From DATAEY01 sp045805565 (lineage in GTDB: Bacteria; Actinomycetota; Thermoleophilia; Solirubrobacterales; Solirubrobacteraceae), in the NCBI GenBank assembly GCA_045805565.1, contig JBJMKZ010000046.1, forward strand, positions 1 through 24,978: a DNA stretch of 24,978 nucleotides. Reading direction: 5' to 3'. This document shows positions 24,345 to 24,978 of this stretch, in pieces. The notes beneath the pieces were generated by a model. It saw only the letters and a program-made list of their open reading frames with translations. It made no database searches and was not told the DNA's origin. The number at the start of each line of letters is the position of its first letter. Within the stretch, counting starts at the first letter, position 1. The position numbers and the translations under genes were made by a program.

Positions 24345-24978
24345 ATGGGATCTCTTCGGCGGCAGGCGATGGCGGCGGCGGTGGCCGGCGCGGCGGCGGC
24401 CGGGCTGGCGGCGCCCGCGGCCCAGGCCCAGGGCGCCCGCGCGGCGATCGGGGCGGCCAGCGCCCGCTGCGTGGGCAGCGAGCATCTGTGCGGGGTGTCC
24501 TTCAGCCTGGCCGGCGGCGCCTCCAACAAGCGCCTGACCGTCAACCTGCCGGGCACCAACCTGCACCTGCTCAACCGCTTCGCCACCCCCCTCAGCGTGC
24601 AGGGCGCCTACCGCCTGAGCGCGCCGCGCTTCAGCCTGGGGGGCTCGGTGTACAGCGTCACCCTCAACGCCGTGGCCTCGATCCGCGCCCCCGCGCGGCT
24701 GAACCTGGTCTTCGGCGACCCCACCACCACCCGGCGCTGCCCCACCCCGCCGGGGGCGGTGTCCTCGCTGTCGGTCACGATCCAGGTCACCGGCTACGTG
24801 CGCGCCGCGTTTAGCTGCATCCAGGCCAGCGCCGTGGGCCGGGCGTTCTCGGCGCGCTTTTCGCGCCACATGAGCGTGGCCACCCTGGTGGCCAACGGCA
24901 GGGTCTACCACTGCGCGCTCGTCCCCAGGGTTCCCCAGAACTACGCGTGCAGGGGAGGCGGCACGCTGGTGCGCTTCG
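24345..24978 (+). CDS. Secreted protein of unknown function (runs off right edge)
   Basis: An open frame from the ATG at 24345 with a good ribosome-binding site (AAGGAG, 5-nt spacer) continues 211 residues to the window end without a stop. It opens with a Sec signal peptide: MGSLRRQAMAAAVAGAAAAG, with likely cleavage after AQA at residue 28. The mature part is rich in Ser, Val, Leu and Arg with alternating beta-strand patterns (LTVNLPGTNLHLL, SLSVTIQVTGYV) and six Cys (42, 49, 132, 158, 190, 202), which suggests disulfide-bonded beta structure outside the cell. I recognise no family. The C-terminus lies outside the window. Confidence 0.8.
   Translation, partial: MGSLRRQAMAAAVAGAAAAGLAAPAAQAQGARAAIGAASARCVGSEHLCGVSFSLAGGASNKRLTVNLPGTNLHLLNRFATPLSVQGAYRLSAPRFSLGGSVYSVTLNAVASIRAPARLNLVFGDPTTTRRCPTPPGAVSSLSVTIQVTGYVRAAFSCIQASAVGRAFSARFSRHMSVATLVANGRVYHCALVPRVPQNYACRGGGTLVRF

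Overview
The window is very GC-rich chromosomal DNA from an actinobacterium. Three things point there: a mihF gene (an actinobacterial nucleoid protein) next to gmk-rpoZ-coaBC, a PyrR-controlled pyrimidine operon, and many GTG starts with 4-nt stop/start overlaps. The pyrK/pyrD pair encodes an NAD-linked class 1B dihydroorotate dehydrogenase, whereas most Actinomycetia use a class 2 enzyme. This suggests a deep lineage such as Thermoleophilia (Solirubrobacterales-like), but that is inference. No insertion sequence, prophage, CRISPR array or obvious horizontally acquired island is visible, and no stretch over 300 bases lacks a gene.

Nearly everything is on the minus strand, so transcription runs right to left. 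From the right edge: a secreted Cys-containing protein (+, cut by the window end) and tRNA-Arg(CCG) (+), then on minus a small metallophosphoesterase, RNase Z and a one-domain PASTA membrane protein. Next comes the pyrimidine operon pyrR-pyrB-pyrC-(isochorismatase-like)-carA-carB-pyrK-pyrD, which covers all steps from glutamine/bicarbonate to orotate. pyrE and pyrF are not in the window. A PyrR-binding RNA loop overlaps the pyrR ribosome-binding site.

The middle holds mihF-gmk-rpoZ-coaBC (nucleoid structure, GMP kinase, RNA polymerase omega, coenzyme A synthesis). It runs with short overlaps into a MoxR ATPase - DUF58 - transglutaminase (TgpA-like) - TPR cassette and an MFS transporter. A small YbjN-like gene lies on plus, tail-to-tail with the transporter.

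The left end is the rimP-nusA-ylxR-infB operon (ribosome maturation, transcription elongation, RNA binding, translation initiation). infB runs off the left edge. A strong intrinsic terminator sits in the rimP leader just before the ribosome-binding site, which suggests attenuation of this operon, possibly by NusA itself. NusA carries an extra Cys/Cys/Cys/His motif and an acidic tail.

Most of the window is conserved housekeeping and I see no wholly new system. The points most worth a second look are the rimP-leader terminator, the NusA C-terminal motif, the PyrR loop, the isochorismatase-like gene inside the pyr operon, and the unusual active-site residues in PyrC and CoaBC.
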